Shown in pieces: positions 8,602 to 17,496 of a stretch of 64,000 nucleotides of DNA; the first letter of the stretch is position 1, and every line of letters begins with the position of its first letter. A model generated the notes under the pieces. It was not told the origin of the DNA, made no database searches, and saw only the letters and a list, made by a program, of their open reading frames with translations. Position numbers and translations under genes: made by a program. This DNA comes from Escherichia sp. E4742 (lineage in GTDB: Bacteria > Pseudomonadota > Gammaproteobacteria > Enterobacterales > Enterobacteriaceae): NCBI RefSeq assembly GCF_005843885.1, contig NZ_CP040443.1, forward strand, positions 2,232,001 through 2,296,000, written 5' to 3'.

Positions 8602-9798
8602 ATGCGTGGAGAATTTTATCAGCAGTTAACTAACGATCTGGAAACCGCAAGGGCGGAAGGGTTGTTTAAAGAAGAACGCATTATTACGTCTGCGCAGCAA
8701 GCAGACATCACTGTGGCTGATGGAAGTCACGTCATAAACTTTTGTGCCAATAACTATCTCGGACTGGCGAATCATCCGGAACTGATTGCGGCGGCAAAAG
8801 CGGGAATGGATTCTCACGGTTTCGGCATGGCTTCGGTGCGATTTATCTGCGGCACCCAGGATAGCCATAAAGAGCTTGAGCAGAAACTGGCAGCATTTCT
8901 CGGCATGGAAGATGCGATTCTCTACTCTTCCTGTTTTGATGCCAACGGCGGTCTGTTTGAAACGCTGCTGGGCGCGGAAGACGCCATTATCTCCGATGCT
9001 CTGAACCATGCCTCGATCATCGACGGTGTGCGACTGTGCAAAGCCAAACGCTATCGCTATGCCAACAACAATATGCGGGAGCTGGAAGCGTGCCTGAAAG
9101 AAGCGCGTGAATCCGGGGCGCGCCATGTGTTAATCGCCACTGATGGCGTGTTTTCTATGGATGGCGTAATTGCCAACCTGAAAGGGGTTTGCGATCTCGC
9201 GGATAAATACGACGCTTTGGTGATGGTTGATGACTCCCACGCGGTCGGTTTTGTCGGTGAAAACGGCCGCGGTTCTCATGAATATTGCGATGTAATGGGC
9301 CGTGTTGACATCATCACCGGCACGCTCGGTAAAGCATTAGGCGGCGCTTCTGGTGGTTACACCGCAGCGCGTAAAGAAGTGGTTGAGTGGCTGCGTCAGC
9401 GTTCTCGTCCTTACCTGTTCTCCAACTCACTGGCACCTGCCATTGTGGCTGCTTCCATTAAAGTGCTGGAGATGGTCGAAGCGGGCAGTGAGCTTCGTGA
9501 CCGTCTGTGGGCGAACGCGCGTCAGTTCCGTGAGCAGATGTCGGCGGCGGGCTTTACCCTGGCGGGTGCTGATCACGCCATTATTCCGGTCATGCTTGGC
9601 GATGCTGTAGTGGCGCAAAAATTTGCCCGTGAACTGCAAAAAGAGGGCATTTACGTCACCGGTTTCTTCTATCCGGTCGTTCCGAAAGGTCAGGCGCGTA
9701 TTCGTACTCAGATGTCTGCGGCGCATACCCCTGAGCAAATTACGCGTGCGGTAGAAGCGTTCACGCGTATTGGTAAACAACTGGGCGTAATCGCCTGA
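8602..9798 (+). CDS. kbl: 2-amino-3-ketobutyrate CoA ligase (glycine C-acetyltransferase)
   Basis: Cleaves 2-amino-3-oxobutyrate with CoA to glycine and acetyl-CoA, the second step of threonine degradation after Tdh. It is a PLP fold-type I alpha-oxoamine synthase of 398 residues, full length. The PLP lysine is Lys244 in TGTLGKALGGASGG, and the upstream MVDDSHAVGFVG block (208-219) carries the cofactor-contacting Asp and His. tdh starts 13 bases downstream and the intermediate is unstable, so joint expression makes sense. Intact. Confidence 0.97.
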   Translation: MRGEFYQQLTNDLETARAEGLFKEERIITSAQQADITVADGSHVINFCANNYLGLANHPELIAAAKAGMDSHGFGMASVRFICGTQDSHKELEQKLAAFLGMEDAILYSSCFDANGGLFETLLGAEDAIISDALNHASIIDGVRLCKAKRYRYANNNMRELEACLKEARESGARHVLIATDGVFSMDGVIANLKGVCDLADKYDALVMVDDSHAVGFVGENGRGSHEYCDVMGRVDIITGTLGKALGGASGGYTAARKEVVEWLRQRSRPYLFSNSLAPAIVAASIKVLEMVEAGSELRDRLWANARQFREQMSAAGFTLAGADHAIIPVMLGDAVVAQKFARELQKEGIYVTGFFYPVVPKGQARIRTQMSAAHTPEQITRAVEAFTRIGKQLGVIA

Positions 9799-9811
9799 GT
9801 GAGGATGTGAG

Positions 9812-10837
9812 ATGAAAGCGTTATCCAAACTGAAAGCGGAAGAGGGCATCTGGATGACCGACGTTCCTGAACCGGAACTCGGACATAACGATCTGCTGAT
9901 TAAAATCCGTAAAACAGCCATCTGCGGGACTGACGTTCACATCTATAACTGGGATGAGTGGTCGCAAAAAACCATCCCAGTACCGATGGTTGTAGGCCAT
10001 GAATATGTTGGTGAGGTGGTTGGCATCGGTCAGGAAGTGAAAGGCTTCAAGATCGGCGATCGCGTTTCTGGCGAAGGCCATATCACCTGTGGTCATTGCC
10101 GCAACTGTCGTGGTGGTCGTACCCATTTGTGCCGCAACACGATAGGCGTTGGTGTTAATCGCCCGGGCTGCTTCGCCGAATATCTGGTGATCCCGGCATT
10201 CAACGCCTTCAAAATCCCCGACAATATCTCTGATGACTTAGCCGCAATTTTTGACCCGTTCGGAAATGCGGTGCATACGGCGCTATCGTTTGATCTGGTC
10301 GGCGAAGATGTTCTGGTTTCTGGTGCAGGCCCAATTGGTATTATGGCCGCGGCTGTAGCGAAACACGTTGGTGCACGCAACGTGGTGATCACTGATGTTA
10401 ACGAATACCGTCTGGGGCTGGCGCGCAAAATGGGCATCACTCGTGCGGTTAACGTCGCGAAAGAGAATCTCAACGACGTAATGGCAGAACTGGGCATGAC
10501 TGAAGGCTTTGATGTTGGTCTGGAGATGTCTGGTGCGCCGTCAGCGTTTCGCACGATGCTGGACACCATGAATCACGGTGGTCGTATTGCGATGCTGGGT
10601 ATCCCGCCGTCTGATATGTCTATCGACTGGACAAAAGTGATCTTTAAAGGCCTGTTCATTAAAGGTATTTACGGTCGTGAGATGTTTGAAACCTGGTACA
10701 AGATGGCGGCGCTGATTCAGTCTGGTCTGGATCTCTCGCCAATCATTACCCATCGTTTCTCCATCGACGATTTCCAGAAAGGCTTTGATGCCATGCGTTC
10801 GGGCCAGTCCGGGAAAGTTATTCTGAGCTGGGATTAA
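9812..10837 (+). CDS. tdh: L-threonine 3-dehydrogenase
   Basis: NAD-dependent oxidation of L-threonine to 2-amino-3-oxobutyrate, which Kbl then cleaves. This medium-chain zinc alcohol dehydrogenase family protein has 341 residues. The catalytic zinc ligands are visible (Cys38 in ICGTD; His63-Glu64 in GHEYVG), as are the four structural-zinc cysteines at about 93-107 (CGHCRNC...C) and the nucleotide-binding VSGAGPIGIMAA segment near residue 165. Second gene of the kbl-tdh operon, followed by a clear terminator. Intact. Confidence 0.97.
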   Translation: MKALSKLKAEEGIWMTDVPEPELGHNDLLIKIRKTAICGTDVHIYNWDEWSQKTIPVPMVVGHEYVGEVVGIGQEVKGFKIGDRVSGEGHITCGHCRNCRGGRTHLCRNTIGVGVNRPGCFAEYLVIPAFNAFKIPDNISDDLAAIFDPFGNAVHTALSFDLVGEDVLVSGAGPIGIMAAAVAKHVGARNVVITDVNEYRLGLARKMGITRAVNVAKENLNDVMAELGMTEGFDVGLEMSGAPSAFRTMLDTMNHGGRIAMLGIPPSDMSIDWTKVIFKGLFIKGIYGREMFETWYKMAALIQSGLDLSPIITHRFSIDDFQKGFDAMRSGQSGKVILSWD

Positions 10838-10845
10838 CACGAACA

Positions 10846-10870
10846 AGGGCTGGTATTCCAGCCCTTTCTC
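10846..10870 (+). terminator. Terminator after tdh
   Basis: An 8-bp perfect stem (AGGGCTGG at 10846-10853, CCAGCCCT at 10858-10865) with a four-base loop and a short T-rich tail lies nine bases after the tdh stop codon. Confidence 0.8.
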
Positions 10871-11075
10871 CTGAGGATAATCTGTTAAATATGTAAAAAC
10901 CTGTCAGTGTAATAAAGATATCGTAATTGCGCTGTTATCTTATATTGCTGCTTTCATTATCTCTCTAGCCTGAAGTTACTTTCTCACCCGTAAAAATAAT
11001 ATTTCACAAGCTTAATGGTTTCTTAATACAAAGCCTGTACAACGTTAGGGTAACTTCAGAGGTCGTCGGTAATTT
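10871..11075 (+). promoter_or_regulatory. Upstream region of waaH
   Basis: AT-rich non-coding sequence between the tdh terminator and waaH. In E. coli waaH is switched on by PhoB under phosphate starvation, so a pho box is expected. I saw only partial matches (for example CTGTCAG near 10900) and could not place a convincing one by eye. Confidence 0.35.
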
Positions 11076-12110
11076 ATGATGAACAGCACCAATAAACTAA
11101 GTGTTATTATCCCGTTATATAATGCGGGAGATAATTTCAACGCTTGCATGGAATCTTTAATTGCGCAAACCTGGACTGCTCTGGAAATTATTATTATTAA
11201 CGATGGATCAACGGATAATTCTGTTGAAATAGCAAAGCATTACGCAGAAAAACATCCACATGTTCGCTTGCTGCATCAGGCGAATGCTGGCGCATCGGTG
11301 GCGCGTAATCGCGGGATCGAGGCAGCGACGGGCAAATATGTTGCTTTTGTCGATGCTGATGATGAAGTCTATCCCACCATGTACGAAACGCTGATGACCA
11401 TGGCGTTAGAGGACGATCTCGATGTGGCGCAGTGCAACGCTGACTGGTGTTTTCGTGAAACGGGGGAAACCTGGCAATCCATTCCCACCGATCGCATACG
11501 CTCAACCGGCGTATTAACCGGCCCGGACTGGCTGCGGATGGGACTTTCTTCTCGCCGCTGGACTCACGTTGTCTGGATGGGGGTTTATCGCCGCGATGTT
11601 ATTGTAAAAAATAACATTAAATTTATTACCGGATTACATCATCAGGATATTGTCTGGACAACAGAATTTATGTTTAACGCGCTGCGTGCGCGATATACCG
11701 AGCAATCGTTATATAAATATTATCTGCATAATACATCAGTGAGTCGGTTGAATAGACAAGGGAATAAAAACCTTAATTATCAACGTCACTATATTAAGAT
11801 TACCCGCCTGCTGGAGAAATTAAATCGAAATTATGCTGACAAAATTACAATTTATCCGGAATTTCATCAGCAAATAACTTACGAAGCATTGCGTGTTTGC
11901 CATGCGGTGCGCAAAGAGCCGGATATTATTACCCGCCAACGGATGATTGCTGAGATATTTACTTCCGGCATGTATAAACGCTTGATTACTAATGTCCGCA
12001 GCGTAAAGGTGGGTTATCAGGCATTACTGTGGTCTTTCCGCTTATGGCAATGGCGCGACAAAACACGATCGCACCATCGCATTACGCGTAGCGCCTTTAA
12101 TTTGCGCTAG
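11076..12110 (+). CDS. waaH: LPS core glucuronosyltransferase WaaH (YibD)
   Basis: A 344-residue family GT2 glycosyltransferase. The nucleotide-sugar domain opens with LSVIIPLYNAGDNF near residue 8, then IIINDGSTDNS around 45-55 and a DXD-type FVDADDE near 92. In E. coli K-12 this protein adds glucuronic acid to heptose III of the LPS core under phosphate-limiting conditions; that role is from the literature, not visible here. It overlaps the convergent yibQ by 14 bases at the 3' ends. A second start one codon later is possible. Confidence 0.88.
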   Translation: MMNSTNKLSVIIPLYNAGDNFNACMESLIAQTWTALEIIIINDGSTDNSVEIAKHYAEKHPHVRLLHQANAGASVARNRGIEAATGKYVAFVDADDEVYPTMYETLMTMALEDDLDVAQCNADWCFRETGETWQSIPTDRIRSTGVLTGPDWLRMGLSSRRWTHVVWMGVYRRDVIVKNNIKFITGLHHQDIVWTTEFMFNALRARYTEQSLYKYYLHNTSVSRLNRQGNKNLNYQRHYIKITRLLEKLNRNYADKITIYPEFHQQITYEALRVCHAVRKEPDIITRQRMIAEIFTSGMYKRLITNVRSVKVGYQALLWSFRLWQWRDKTRSHHRITRSAFNLR

Positions 12111-13056
12111 CGTTAAACTTCGCCGCTTCGGGCTGTTTGCCCCAGCCTTGCCACTGATGCTGGAAGTAAACGATCAGCGTGCTCTGGCTGATGCTTTCGC
12201 TTAATACTTCAAAGAAGCGATTCGCATAAACTGGCTCCAGCGGTTTTTTCGGTTTACACAGCTTCACGCCACGGAACGGATTACGCGGTGCATTGGGTAC
12301 AGTATTTTTCGGCGGTGTAGATGTATCGACCTGTGGTTCATTCAGCAAGCTGCTGGCTTTCACCAGCGTAATGTCTGGCGGCAGGTTATAAACCATTTGT
12401 TGCAATACGCGTACCGTTGAGGGATGTGGATGACCAATGGCGATGGTCGAACCGTTGCGACGCGCCAGGTCAATTGCACGATTAAACTGTACACGAATAT
12501 CCGCTTCATTTTGCGAATCGTCGAGGAACACCTTCCGTTTAATAACCTTCACGCCAGTGCCTTGTGCGGCGCGCATTGCCTGGGTATTACCGATGGTTAC
12601 GCTGTCGAGGAAGTAAAGATTGTAACGCGCCAGCGCCTGCATCACTTTCTGCATACCAAACAGGTTAGAGGTCATTTTGCTGCCCATGTGGTTGTTGATC
12701 CCCACGGCATAGGGAACGTTATTGACCGCACTACGAATAATGCGCTCAATTTCGTCGCTGCTCATCTCCGGGCGCAGCGTGTTTTTCTCCAGCGGCTGTT
12801 TACTCAATGGTGCCATTGCCAGATGGATCAACACTTCGTGACCGCTGTTATGCGCTTTGGTCGCCATCTCTCTGGCGTGCGGTGAATCGGGTAATACCGC
12901 AACGGAGATAGCGGAGGGCATCGCCAGCACCTGGTTTTCGTTGTGCGGGCGATAACCAAAATCATCAATGACGATGGCAAGTTTGCCAGCAATTACGGGG
13001 GAGGAGAGCGCCAACAGCGCGGCAAATGCAAGAACGTTACGACGAAATGGAAACAA
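12097..13056 (-). CDS. yibQ: YibQ, divergent polysaccharide deacetylase-family protein
   Basis: A 319-residue exported protein whose N-terminus (residues 1-23) is a signal peptide ending in SSPVIAG. The body belongs to the divergent polysaccharide deacetylase 2 family, with LAIVIDDFGYRPHN at the start of the fold and conserved GINNHMGS and IAIGHPHPST blocks. Substrate is unknown; a periplasmic glycan role is an inference. It lies immediately downstream of envC (three-base gap) in the gpmI-envC-yibQ cluster, suggesting a cell-envelope function. The 3' end overlaps that of waaH on the opposite strand. Confidence 0.88.
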   Translation of the reverse strand: MFPFRRNVLAFAALLALSSPVIAGKLAIVIDDFGYRPHNENQVLAMPSAISVAVLPDSPHAREMATKAHNSGHEVLIHLAMAPLSKQPLEKNTLRPEMSSDEIERIIRSAVNNVPYAVGINNHMGSKMTSNLFGMQKVMQALARYNLYFLDSVTIGNTQAMRAAQGTGVKVIKRKVFLDDSQNEADIRVQFNRAIDLARRNGSTIAIGHPHPSTVRVLQQMVYNLPPDITLVKASSLLNEPQVDTSTPPKNTVPNAPRNPFRGVKLCKPKKPLEPVYANRFFEVLSESISQSTLIVYFQHQWQGWGKQPEAAKFNASAN

Positions 13057-13059
13057 AAC

Positions 13060-14319
13060 TTATCTTCCCAACCACGGTTGTGGATTGACCGCCTGACCCT
13101 GGCGGCGAATTTCGAAATAGAGTGAAGGCCGACCCTGACCACCACTGCTGCCCACCAGTGCAATTGGCTGGCCCGCGCGAACCTGCGAACCAACGCTCAC
13201 CAGTGCGCTCTGATTATAGCCGTAAAGACTCATGTCGCCTTTACCGTGCTCAACCACCACCACCAGACCGTAGCCTTGCAGCCAGTCAGCCAGAATCACC
13301 CGACCGTCGGCAATCGCTTTAACTTCAGTACCTTCAGAAGCACCGATAACCATCCCTTTCCAACGCAGTTCTCCTTGTAGCTGTTCGCCATAGCGATGCA
13401 GCGTTGGCCCGCGAACCGGCCAGAATGCCTGACCGCGCGGTGCGCCCAGACCACCGGTACGGGACATCAGCGATTTTTCGCTTTCAGTCGGTTTGTAGGT
13501 GGTGCCTTTACGCGTCGCTTCTTTCTGACGGTCGCGAACCGCCTGGGCTTCGCGCGCTTCACGTTCAGCACGCGCCTTCGCTGCCGCTTCTGCACGGGCA
13601 ATGCTGTTACGCAGACGGGATTCGTTGGCACGCAGTTCACTTAGCTGCTGCTGACCTTGCTGGATGGAAGATTCCAGCCCTGCCAGCGTCTTTTTACGCT
13701 CGTTCAGAGCCTGAGTCAGTTTCGCCTGTTGGGCGCGCTGCTCATATAACAGCGTTTGTTGTTCGCTTTGTTTCTCTTCCAGTTCAGCACGCTGCATGGC
13801 GACTTCTTCACGCGTTTGCTTCAACTGGGCGATGGTTTCTTGTCGCGCCTGGTTGAGATAGCCGAAGTAAGCCTGCAATCGTTGACCGCGCTGGCTTTCT
13901 TCACCGCTGAGAATCAGCTGAATACCGGTATGTTCACCCTGACGAAACGCGGCATCCAGTTGCGCGGCGAGGCTGCGTTCCTGGGCGGCTTTTTGCTGCT
14001 CCAGTTTGGCAATCGACGCGTTCATCTCATCAATCTGTTTATTCAGTTGATTGAGCGTGTTTTGCGTTTCGCGCAGCTTGCGGGTGGCTTCGGAGATCGC
14101 CTCTTCCTGCTTTTTCAGCTGAGCAAGCAGGCTTGAGCGTTGTTGCTGCTGTTGGCGTACCGCGCGCTCTTTCGCGGCGATATCGGCCTGAATAGACTTG
14201 AGTTGGTCGCGGTCATCCGCGTGGGCGGAAAACGTGCACAACAATACGCCAGCGCTAAGAACGCTGGCGTAAATGATGGGCCTGACTGCAAACCTGCGCG
14301 GTTTCGTGGCCCGTGTCAT
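13060..14319 (-). CDS. envC: Murein hydrolase activator EnvC
   Basis: Periplasmic divisome factor that activates the amidases AmiA and AmiB for septal peptidoglycan splitting. I chose ATG 14319 (419 residues, MTRATKPRRF), which matches the E. coli protein; an in-frame start eight codons upstream exists. A signal peptide ends near FSAHA. It is followed by a long coiled coil rich in Gln, Glu, Lys and Arg (about 40-275) and a C-terminal LytM/M23 domain that is degenerate in this family (PVRGPTLHRYGEQ through to YFEIRRQGQAVNPQPWL) and therefore non-catalytic. Recruitment by FtsEX through the coiled coil is established for E. coli. Confidence 0.95.
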   Translation of the reverse strand: MTRATKPRRFAVRPIIYASVLSAGVLLCTFSAHADDRDQLKSIQADIAAKERAVRQQQQQRSSLLAQLKKQEEAISEATRKLRETQNTLNQLNKQIDEMNASIAKLEQQKAAQERSLAAQLDAAFRQGEHTGIQLILSGEESQRGQRLQAYFGYLNQARQETIAQLKQTREEVAMQRAELEEKQSEQQTLLYEQRAQQAKLTQALNERKKTLAGLESSIQQGQQQLSELRANESRLRNSIARAEAAAKARAEREAREAQAVRDRQKEATRKGTTYKPTESEKSLMSRTGGLGAPRGQAFWPVRGPTLHRYGEQLQGELRWKGMVIGASEGTEVKAIADGRVILADWLQGYGLVVVVEHGKGDMSLYGYNQSALVSVGSQVRAGQPIALVGSSGGQGRPSLYFEIRRQGQAVNPQPWLGR

Positions 14320-14352
14320 GGTATTAATCGCCTTTCCCCTCATGGGGAGGGA

Positions 14353-15897
14353 TTATTCCACGATGAACAGCGGCTTACCAGTCATCTCTTGCGGGATTTC
14401 CATCCCCATCAGCGACAACATGGTCGGGGCGATGTCAGAAAGTTTACCGCCTTCAACCGCTTTCACGTTCTTATCACCAACGTAAATCAGCGGAACTGGC
14501 AGGTTGGTGTGTGCCGTGTGTGCCTGACCCGTTGCCGGATCGCGCATCTGTTCAGCGTTACCGTGGTCAGCGGTGATCAGCAGTTGTCCACCCACGGACT
14601 CAACGGCTTTTGTCACTTCTTCAACACAGTGATCCAGCGCTTCTACCGCTTTAACCGCCGCTTCCATCACCCCGGTGTGACCTACCATGTCGCCGTTCGG
14701 ATAGTTACAGATAATGGTGTCGTATTTGCCGCTCTTGATTGCCGCAACCAGTTTTTCGGTCAGCTCTGCAGAGCTCATTTCCGGCTGCAGGTCGTAGGTA
14801 GCGACTTTCGGCGAGTTGATCAGAATGCGGTCTTCGCCTTTGAACGACTCTTCTACACCACCGTTAAAGAAGAAAGTGACGTGAGCATATTTTTCAGTTT
14901 CGGAAATACGCAGCTGAGTTTTGTCGTTTTTCGCCATCCACTCGCCGAAGGTGTTAACCAGGGAAGCCGGTGGGTAAGCCACTGCGGTTTTGATGTCTGC
15001 GGCGTATTCGGTCAGCATCACGAAATCGACGTTAACCACTTTCTTACGCGCGAAGCCGTCGAAATCAGCGTTCACGAATGCACGAGTGATTTCACGCGCA
15101 CGGTCAGCACGGAAGTTCATGAAAATCAGCGCGTCGCCGTCTTCCATTGCTGCGTCTGGCTGACCTTCTGCACGAATAACGGTCGCTTTCACGAATTCGT
15201 CGTTTTCGTCGCGAGCATAAGCAGCCTGCAAACCGGCAACGGCAGTATCGGCCTGGAACTCACCTTGCGCCAGAGTCAGCAGGTCATAAGCTTTTTCAAC
15301 GCGATCCCAACGGTTGTCGCGGTCCATGGCGTAGTAACGACCAATGATGGACGCTACGCGACCTTTGCCCAGTGCGGCAAATTTCTCTTCGAATTTTTTC
15401 AGCGAAGATTCAGCACTGCGCGGCGGAGTGTCGCGACCGTCAAGGAATGCGTGCAGGTAGATTTTTTCTGCACCGCGTTCAGCTGCCAGTTCTACCATCG
15501 CCATGATGTGATCTTCGTGGCTGTGTACACCGCCTGCGGAGAGCAGACCCATAATGTGCACTGCTTTGCCCGCGTTCTTAGCTTTATCTACCGCGCCAGT
15601 CAGCACCGGATTAGCGAAGAAAGCGCGATCTTTGATTTCAACGTCCAGACGAGTCAGGTCCTGATACACGATGCGGCCGGCACCCAGGTTAACGTGGCCT
15701 ACTTCGGAGTTACCCATCTGACGGTCAGGCAGACCGACTTCCAGACCGGAAGCGTCGATCAGGGTATGCGGACGATTGGCCCACAGTGCATCCATTACCG
15801 GGGTTTTAGCACTAAAAATGGCGTTATCCTGCTGTTCTTCGCGATAGCCATAGCCATCCAGAATCACCAGTACCATAGGTTTTTTAGAAACCGACAT
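14353..15897 (-). CDS. gpmI: 2,3-bisphosphoglycerate-independent phosphoglycerate mutase
   Basis: Interconverts 3- and 2-phosphoglycerate in glycolysis by a manganese-dependent phosphoserine mechanism. Start ATG 15897 (MSVSKKPMVLVILDGYG) gives the expected 514 residues; the frame is open further upstream but those codons are not conserved. The catalytic serine lies in MGNSEVGH (Ser64), metal-binding residues are in LDGYG (13-17) and TADHGNAE, and a substrate block is at FLDGRDTPPRSAE. Also called gpmM or yibO. It begins the gpmI-envC-yibQ cluster and is divergent from yibN. Confidence 0.97.
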   Translation of the reverse strand: MSVSKKPMVLVILDGYGYREEQQDNAIFSAKTPVMDALWANRPHTLIDASGLEVGLPDRQMGNSEVGHVNLGAGRIVYQDLTRLDVEIKDRAFFANPVLTGAVDKAKNAGKAVHIMGLLSAGGVHSHEDHIMAMVELAAERGAEKIYLHAFLDGRDTPPRSAESSLKKFEEKFAALGKGRVASIIGRYYAMDRDNRWDRVEKAYDLLTLAQGEFQADTAVAGLQAAYARDENDEFVKATVIRAEGQPDAAMEDGDALIFMNFRADRAREITRAFVNADFDGFARKKVVNVDFVMLTEYAADIKTAVAYPPASLVNTFGEWMAKNDKTQLRISETEKYAHVTFFFNGGVEESFKGEDRILINSPKVATYDLQPEMSSAELTEKLVAAIKSGKYDTIICNYPNGDMVGHTGVMEAAVKAVEALDHCVEEVTKAVESVGGQLLITADHGNAEQMRDPATGQAHTAHTNLPVPLIYVGDKNVKAVEGGKLSDIAPTMLSLMGMEIPQEMTGKPLFIVE

Positions 15898-16141
15898 TGC
15901 GACAACCTCATACTCAAGAGTCAAAATTTGCGTAATTTTACTACAGCTGAATCGATAAAATAGCCTCTGAAGATCAAAATATACGACCGCTCGCGGCAAG
16001 CCGATGCCAGATTTGCGATTTTTTTTCGTAGCGCCCCGCAAAATTGCATTCCAGTTAACGCGCTGGCTGTATTTGCCGCACTGCGCAGGTATACTCCTTT
16101 CCTGGTTTTTTTAATCACTACGTCGGGAGTTGTTACCCCCC

Positions 16142-16573
16142 ATGCAAGAAATTATGCAATTTGTTGGCCGTCATCCCATACTGAGTATCGCCTGGATCGC
16201 GTTACTGGTGGCGGTTCTTGTCACTACGTTTAAGAGCCTGACCTCGAAAGTGAAGGTGATTACTCGTGGTGAAGCTACGCGTCTGATCAACAAAGAAGAC
16301 GCGGTGGTTGTGGATTTACGTCAGCGTGATGACTTCCGTAAAGGCCATATCGCAGGTTCTATCAATCTGTTGCCGAGCGAAATCAAAGCCAACAATGTTG
16401 GTGAGCTTGAGAAGCACAAAGACAAACCGGTTATCGTGGTAGACGGTTCTGGCATGCAGTGCCAGGAGCCTGCAAACGCACTGACGAAAGCTGGTTTTGC
16501 GCAAGTATTCGTGCTGAAAGAAGGCGTCGCTGGCTGGGCTGGCGAAAACTTGCCTCTGGTGCGCGGCAAATAA
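16142..16573 (+). CDS. yibN: Membrane-anchored rhodanese-domain protein YibN
   Basis: A 143-residue inner-membrane protein with one N-terminal membrane span (about 9-30, [20 protein letters not shown]) and a cytoplasmic rhodanese domain ([23 protein letters not shown]). The expected active-site cysteine falls in [10 protein letters not shown]. Sulfurtransferase activity is a family inference. Start at ATG 16142 rather than a codon four residues earlier, by length. It heads the yibN-grxC-secB-gpsA group, so thiol chemistry and export genes are neighbours. Confidence 0.9.
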
Positions 16574-16714
16574 TTTACCTGTCGTCTTTCATGATGCAGG
16601 CCGTTAGCTGCAATTATGCCCCCAGCGACTTATTGTTATAAGCTTCTGGGGACACTCCATTTTGCTGCCGCCCTGTAACATGAAATTTCAGGGTAAAAAA
16701 ACAGGAGCTAAGTT

Positions 16715-16966
16715 ATGGCCAATGTTGAAATCTATACCAAAGAAACCTGCCCGTATTGCCATCGTGCAAAAGCACTGCTGAGCAGCAAGGGCGTGAGTTT
16801 TCAGGAGCTGCCGATCGATGGCAACGCCGCCAAGCGTGAAGAGATGATCAAACGCAGCGGTCGCACCACGGTTCCCCAGATTTTTATTGACGCACAGCAC
16901 ATTGGCGGCTGTGATGACTTGTATGCATTGGATGCACGTGGTGGACTGGATCCCCTGCTGAAATAA
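16715..16966 (+). CDS. grxC: Glutaredoxin 3
   Basis: Small cytoplasmic glutathione-dependent disulfide reductase of 83 residues. The dithiol active site Cys12-Pro-Tyr-Cys15 sits in the N-terminal thioredoxin-fold strand (YTKETCPYCHRAK), and the cis-proline and glutathione-binding segments TTVPQIF and IGGCDDLYALD follow. A good ribosome site (AGGAG) precedes the ATG. It lies between yibN and secB on the same strand. Confidence 0.97.
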   Translation: MANVEIYTKETCPYCHRAKALLSSKGVSFQELPIDGNAAKREEMIKRSGRTTVPQIFIDAQHIGGCDDLYALDARGGLDPLLK

Positions 16967-17028
16967 CGTGTGAACGTTGGCATTACATTGCGCAGTATTT
17001 AAGGACAACACTTAAGGGTTTTCTACAC

Positions 17029-17496
17029 ATGTCAGAACAAAACAACACCGAAATGACTTTCCAGATCCAGCGTATTTATACCAAGGATATTTCTTTCGAA
17101 GCGCCGAACGCGCCGCACGTTTTCCAGAAAGATTGGCAACCAGAAGTTAAACTTGATCTGGATACGGCATCTTCTCAACTGGCAGATGACGTTTACGAAG
17201 TGGTACTGCGTGTTACCGTAACGGCATCCCTGGGCGAAGAAACTGCGTTCCTGTGTGAAGTTCAGCAGGGCGGTATTTTCTCCATCGCGGGTATCGAAGG
17301 CACCCAGCTGGCACATTGCCTGGGCGCATACTGCCCGAACATTCTGTTCCCGTATGCTCGTGAATGCATCACCAGCATGGTATCCCGCGGTACATTCCCG
17401 CAACTGAACCTTGCGCCGGTTAACTTCGATGCGCTGTTCATGAACTATTTGCAGCAGCAGGCTGGCGAAGGTACTGAAGAACATCAGGATGCCTGA
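17029..17496 (+). CDS. secB: Protein-export chaperone SecB
   Basis: Tetrameric cytosolic chaperone that keeps precursor proteins unfolded and hands them to SecA. The 155-residue acidic protein shows the SecB core from IQRIYTKDISFEAPNAP to the conserved QGGIFSIAG and ARECITSMVSRGTFPQLNLAPVNF-type segment. Its stop codon overlaps the gpsA start by one base (TGATG), so gpsA is probably translated by reinitiation. Intact. Confidence 0.98.
   Translation: MSEQNNTEMTFQIQRIYTKDISFEAPNAPHVFQKDWQPEVKLDLDTASSQLADDVYEVVLRVTVTASLGEETAFLCEVQQGGIFSIAGIEGTQLAHCLGAYCPNILFPYARECITSMVSRGTFPQLNLAPVNFDALFMNYLQQQAGEGTEEHQDA

Noticed and set aside
14140..15963. A 607-codon open frame on the plus strand
   Set aside because: It lies entirely antisense to envC and gpmI, whose protein sequences are fully conserved; the open frame is a by-product of their codon use.
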